Positions 16,362-18,989 of a DNA stretch of 18,989 nt are shown in pieces (position 1 is the first letter of the stretch; each line of letters begins with the position of its first letter). The notes beneath the pieces were generated by a model. That model searched no databases. It was not told the origin of the DNA and worked only from the letters and a program-made list of their open reading frames with translations. A program made the position numbers and the translations under genes. Where the stretch lies: NCBI GenBank assembly GCA_903924185.1, contig CAIYAN010000177.1, forward strand, positions 1 through 18,989, read 5' to 3'. This DNA comes from an uncultured Opitutia bacterium (GTDB lineage Bacteria > Verrucomicrobiota > Verrucomicrobiia > Opitutales > UBA953).

Positions 16362-18989
16362 ATGATTCATCCGGAGCACACCCCCGAGTTCACGCCCAAC
16401 GAAGCCAAGGAACAGTCCTTCGACTTCGTGTCCATCTCGATTGCCTCACCTGAGGAAATCGTTGCTTGGACCGGCGAACAGTTCCTCGACGAAGTCGACG
16501 AACACGGCAATCGCAAGGTCAAGGGCCTCAAGGAAGTTAAGAGCCCTGAGACCATCAACTACCGTTCCTTCAAGCCCGAGCCCAACGGCCTCTTCTGTCA
16601 GCGCATCTTCGGTCCCGTGCGCGACTACGAGTGCTACTGCGGTAAGTACAAGAAGGTAAAATATAAGGACGTCGTTTGCGATAAGTGTGGCGTCGAAGTC
16701 ACTGTTTCCCGCGTTCGTCGCGAACGCATGGGCTATATCCGGATGGCTATTCCGGTGTCCCACATCTGGTTCCTGAAGAGCATGCCCAGCCGTCTGTCGC
16801 TGATGCTCGATATGACCACCCGCCAGCTCGAGCAGGTCATCTACTACCAGAAGTATCTGGTCGTTGACCCCGGCCAGACCGGCATGCTGGAAAAGGAACT
16901 CCTCGACGAGGAAAGCTACCGCCGTGCCGTCGAACAGCATGGCCCGGACGCTTTCAAGGCTCGCATGGGGGCTGAAGCCCTCCAGCAACTCCTGAAAAAG
17001 ATGGATCTCGCCTCGACCGTGGAACAGCTCCGCGATCAGCTCCGCTCCACTCGCTCTAAGCAGATCAAGAAGAAGGTCGCCCGCCGCATGAAGATTATCC
17101 AGGGCTTCCTGGCTTCTGGGAAGCGCCCCGAGCACATGATCCTGACGATTCTCCCGGTGATCCCGCCGGACCTCCGTCCGCTCGTGCCCCTCGAAGGTGG
17201 TCGCTTTGCGACCTCCGACTTGAACGACCTCTACCGTCGCGTCATCAATCGTAACAACCGCCTCAAGCAACTCATCCAGATGAAGACGCCCGACGTCATC
17301 ATCCATAATGAAATGCGTATGCTCCAGGAAGCGGTGGACGCTCTCCTCGACAACGGTCGTCACGGCAAGCCAGTCAAGGATCGCGATCGTCAGCTCAAGT
17401 CCATCAGCGACATGCTGAAGGGTAAGCACGGCCGCTTCCGTCAGAACTTACTCGGTAAGCGCGTCGACTACTCGGGTCGTTCGGTCATCGTCATCGGTCC
17501 AGAGCTTAAGCTCAACCAGTGCGGCCTCCCGAAGAAGATGGCCCTCGTTCTCTTTGAGCCGTTTATCATCCGTCGCCTGAAGGACCTTGGCCTCGCCCAC
17601 ACCGTGCGCGGCGCTCGTAAGCACATCGAGCAGAAGAAGCCCGAAGTTTGGGATATCTTGGAAGAAGTCACCCGTGGCCACCCAGTCTTCCTGAACCGCG
17701 CCCCGACGCTCCACCGTCTCTCGATTCAGGCTTTCGAGCCTGTCCTCATCGAAGGTGACGCTATCCGTCTGCACCCGCTCGTCTGTACCGCTTACAATGC
17801 GGACTTCGACGGTGACCAAATGGCCGTCCACGTCCCGCTTTCCCTCGAAGCCATCATGGAGTGTAAGCTCCTGATGATGTCTACGAATAACATCTTCTCG
17901 CCCTCGAGCGGTAAGCCAATTCTCACGCCGTCGCAGGACATCGTGCTCGGTGCATACTACCTCACCCTTGAGCCCGCGAATAAGCCCGCTGCCGCGACCC
18001 ACCTCCCGGTGATTGGTTCCGTGGACGAGGCTAATTACGCTGAAGCCGAAGGTGCTCTGCACTTCCATGACTGGGTGCGCTACGCTAACCCTGACTTCGG
18101 TCGCGACACTGTCCATGGTGACAAGACCTCGCGCACGATCGTGACGACGCTCGGTCGCATCATCTTCAATACCATCTGGCCAATCGAACTCGGCTTCTTC
18201 AACGAGACCGTGAAGAAGGGCCAGCTGGGTGACCTCATCTTAAAGACGTACAAGTCGGTGGGCCGCGAGGCCTCCATCCCGGTCTTGGACGCCCTTAAGG
18301 ACACGGGCTTCCGCATTGCGACCCGCGCCGGCATCTCGATCGGCGTGAGCGACATGATTTACCCGAAGGAGAAGGACGATGTCGTCAAGCAGGCGACCGC
18401 GAAGGTTCGCGAGTTCCAGCGCCAGAACGAAGCCGGTACGATTACTAACGACGAACGTCGTAACAAGGTCGTGGATACCTGGTCTGGTGCGACGAACACC
18501 ATCGCCCAGTCGGTCTACAACACCCTCTCCGAATCTGCGAAGGTAGCTGGCGTCCGGAAGGGCGACCCGCGTAACTCCCACCGCATGATCATCAACCCGG
18601 TGTACGCCATGATGGATTCCGGCGCCCGTGGTAATAAGGCCCAGGTTAAGCAGCTTTGCGGCGCTCGCGGCCTCATGGCCAAGCCTTCCGGCGAAATTAT
18701 CGAACGCCCGATTTTGTCTTCGTTCCGCGAAGGCCTCTCGGTTCTCGAGTACTTCATCTCGACGCACGGTGCCCGTAAGGGTCTGTCCGACACCGCGCTG
18801 AAGACCGCTGACGCTGGTTACATGACGCGTAAGCTTTGCGACGTAGCCATGGATGTGATCGTTACCGACGACCATAACCTGACCTCTGGCACCGAAGTCA
18901 TCACGCTCGGTGATGCCGCTATCGGCCGCCACCTCTCGATTGAGGTCTCCAATCCTTCCGGCGCAGCGAAGCCGCTCGCCAAGGCGGAA
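16362..18989 (+). CDS. rpoC: RNA polymerase beta' subunit, 3' end beyond the window
   Basis: 876 codons are visible with no stop; the full protein is usually about 1400 residues. Zinc site 1 is intact with C91, C93, C106 and C109 (CYCGKY...CDKCG). The catalytic loop NADFDGD has Asp481, 483 and 485, which hold the active-site magnesium. LNRAPTLHRLSIQAFEP and the later FREGLSVLEYFISTHGARKG are present, so the sequence extends into the region just after the bridge helix. The second zinc site appears altered: where E. coli has VTEDDCGT (C814), this protein reads VTDDHNLT (834-841). ATG at 16362 is chosen from family alignment; the leader TAAATCCTTACAGAC has no Shine-Dalgarno. It is co-transcribed with rpoB and not fused to it. 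Confidence 0.96.
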   Translation, partial: MIHPEHTPEFTPNEAKEQSFDFVSISIASPEEIVAWTGEQFLDEVDEHGNRKVKGLKEVKSPETINYRSFKPEPNGLFCQRIFGPVRDYECYCGKYKKVKYKDVVCDKCGVEVTVSRVRRERMGYIRMAIPVSHIWFLKSMPSRLSLMLDMTTRQLEQVIYYQKYLVVDPGQTGMLEKELLDEESYRRAVEQHGPDAFKARMGAEALQQLLKKMDLASTVEQLRDQLRSTRSKQIKKKVARRMKIIQGFLASGKRPEHMILTILPVIPPDLRPLVPLEGGRFATSDLNDLYRRVINRNNRLKQLIQMKTPDVIIHNEMRMLQEAVDALLDNGRHGKPVKDRDRQLKSISDMLKGKHGRFRQNLLGKRVDYSGRSVIVIGPELKLNQCGLPKKMALVLFEPFIIRRLKDLGLAHTVRGARKHIEQKKPEVWDILEEVTRGHPVFLNRAPTLHRLSIQAFEPVLIEGDAIRLHPLVCTAYNADFDGDQMAVHVPLSLEAIMECKLLMMSTNNIFSPSSGKPILTPSQDIVLGAYYLTLEPANKPAAATHLPVIGSVDEANYAEAEGALHFHDWVRYANPDFGRDTVHGDKTSRTIVTTLGRIIFNTIWPIELGFFNETVKKGQLGDLILKTYKSVGREASIPVLDALKDTGFRIATRAGISIGVSDMIYPKEKDDVVKQATAKVREFQRQNEAGTITNDERRNKVVDTWSGATNTIAQSVYNTLSESAKVAGVRKGDPRNSHRMIINPVYAMMDSGARGNKAQVKQLCGARGLMAKPSGEIIERPILSSFREGLSVLEYFISTHGARKGLSDTALKTADAGYMTRKLCDVAMDVIVTDDHNLTSGTEVITLGDAAIGRHLSIEVSNPSGAAKPLAKAE

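Noticed and set aside
16446..17429. 327-residue minus-strand frame over rpoC
   Set aside because: Lies wholly inside the conserved rpoC reading frame and shows no recognisable domain; same explanation as for the antisense frames over glnN (17-700) and rpoB (12631-13506, 15187-16011).

Overview
The window is a continuous stretch of bacterial housekeeping chromosome, GC-rich (near 60% by eye), with no mobile element, prophage, CRISPR array or defence cassette that I can see. The best guess at the source is a member of the PVC group, most likely Verrucomicrobiota close to Opitutae. The basis is the order tRNA-Thr, tuf, tRNA-Trp, secE, nusG, rplKAJL, rpoBC (also found in Chlamydiae), a type III glutamine synthetase, an unusual EF-Tu switch I sequence and near-absence of Shine-Dalgarno sites. 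This placement is inference from protein character, not a database result.

Layout. (1) 2-1525: the 3' part of a type III glutamine synthetase gene, ending at a strong intrinsic terminator. (2) 1667-1867, minus strand: rpsU (ribosomal protein bS21) with its own terminator, convergent with glnN. (3) 2030-7711: smc, then a periplasmic HtrA/Deg-type serine protease, then a membrane-anchored protein with a TonB-like C-terminus. The protease gene and the last gene are 3 bp apart. (4) 7820-9290: tRNA-Thr(GGU), tuf, tRNA-Trp(CCA). (5) 9323-12382: secE, nusG, rplK, rplA, rplJ, rplL. (6) 12532 to the end: rpoB and the first 876 codons of rpoC, which runs off the window. No gap without a gene exceeds about 165 bp.

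How the genes work together: regions 4-6 are the classic growth-rate cluster. It supplies EF-Tu and two tRNAs for elongation, SecE for the translocon, NusG for transcription elongation, the L11/L1 and L10/L12 stalk proteins, and the two large RNA polymerase subunits. Two intergenic gaps, rplJ-rplL and rplL-rpoB, carry strong RNA hairpins. These probably set the ratios L12 > L10 and ribosomal protein > polymerase.

I found no new multi-gene system. The most notable signals are: an EF-Tu whose normally near-invariant RGIT switch I motif reads KTVT, with the hydrophobic-gate pair exchanged; an rpoC lacking the first cysteine of its second zinc site; G-free, Shine-Dalgarno-free leaders with a shared CACAACC-ATG ending; tandem attenuator-like hairpins before rpoB; and an AT-rich island inside the TonB-like gene.
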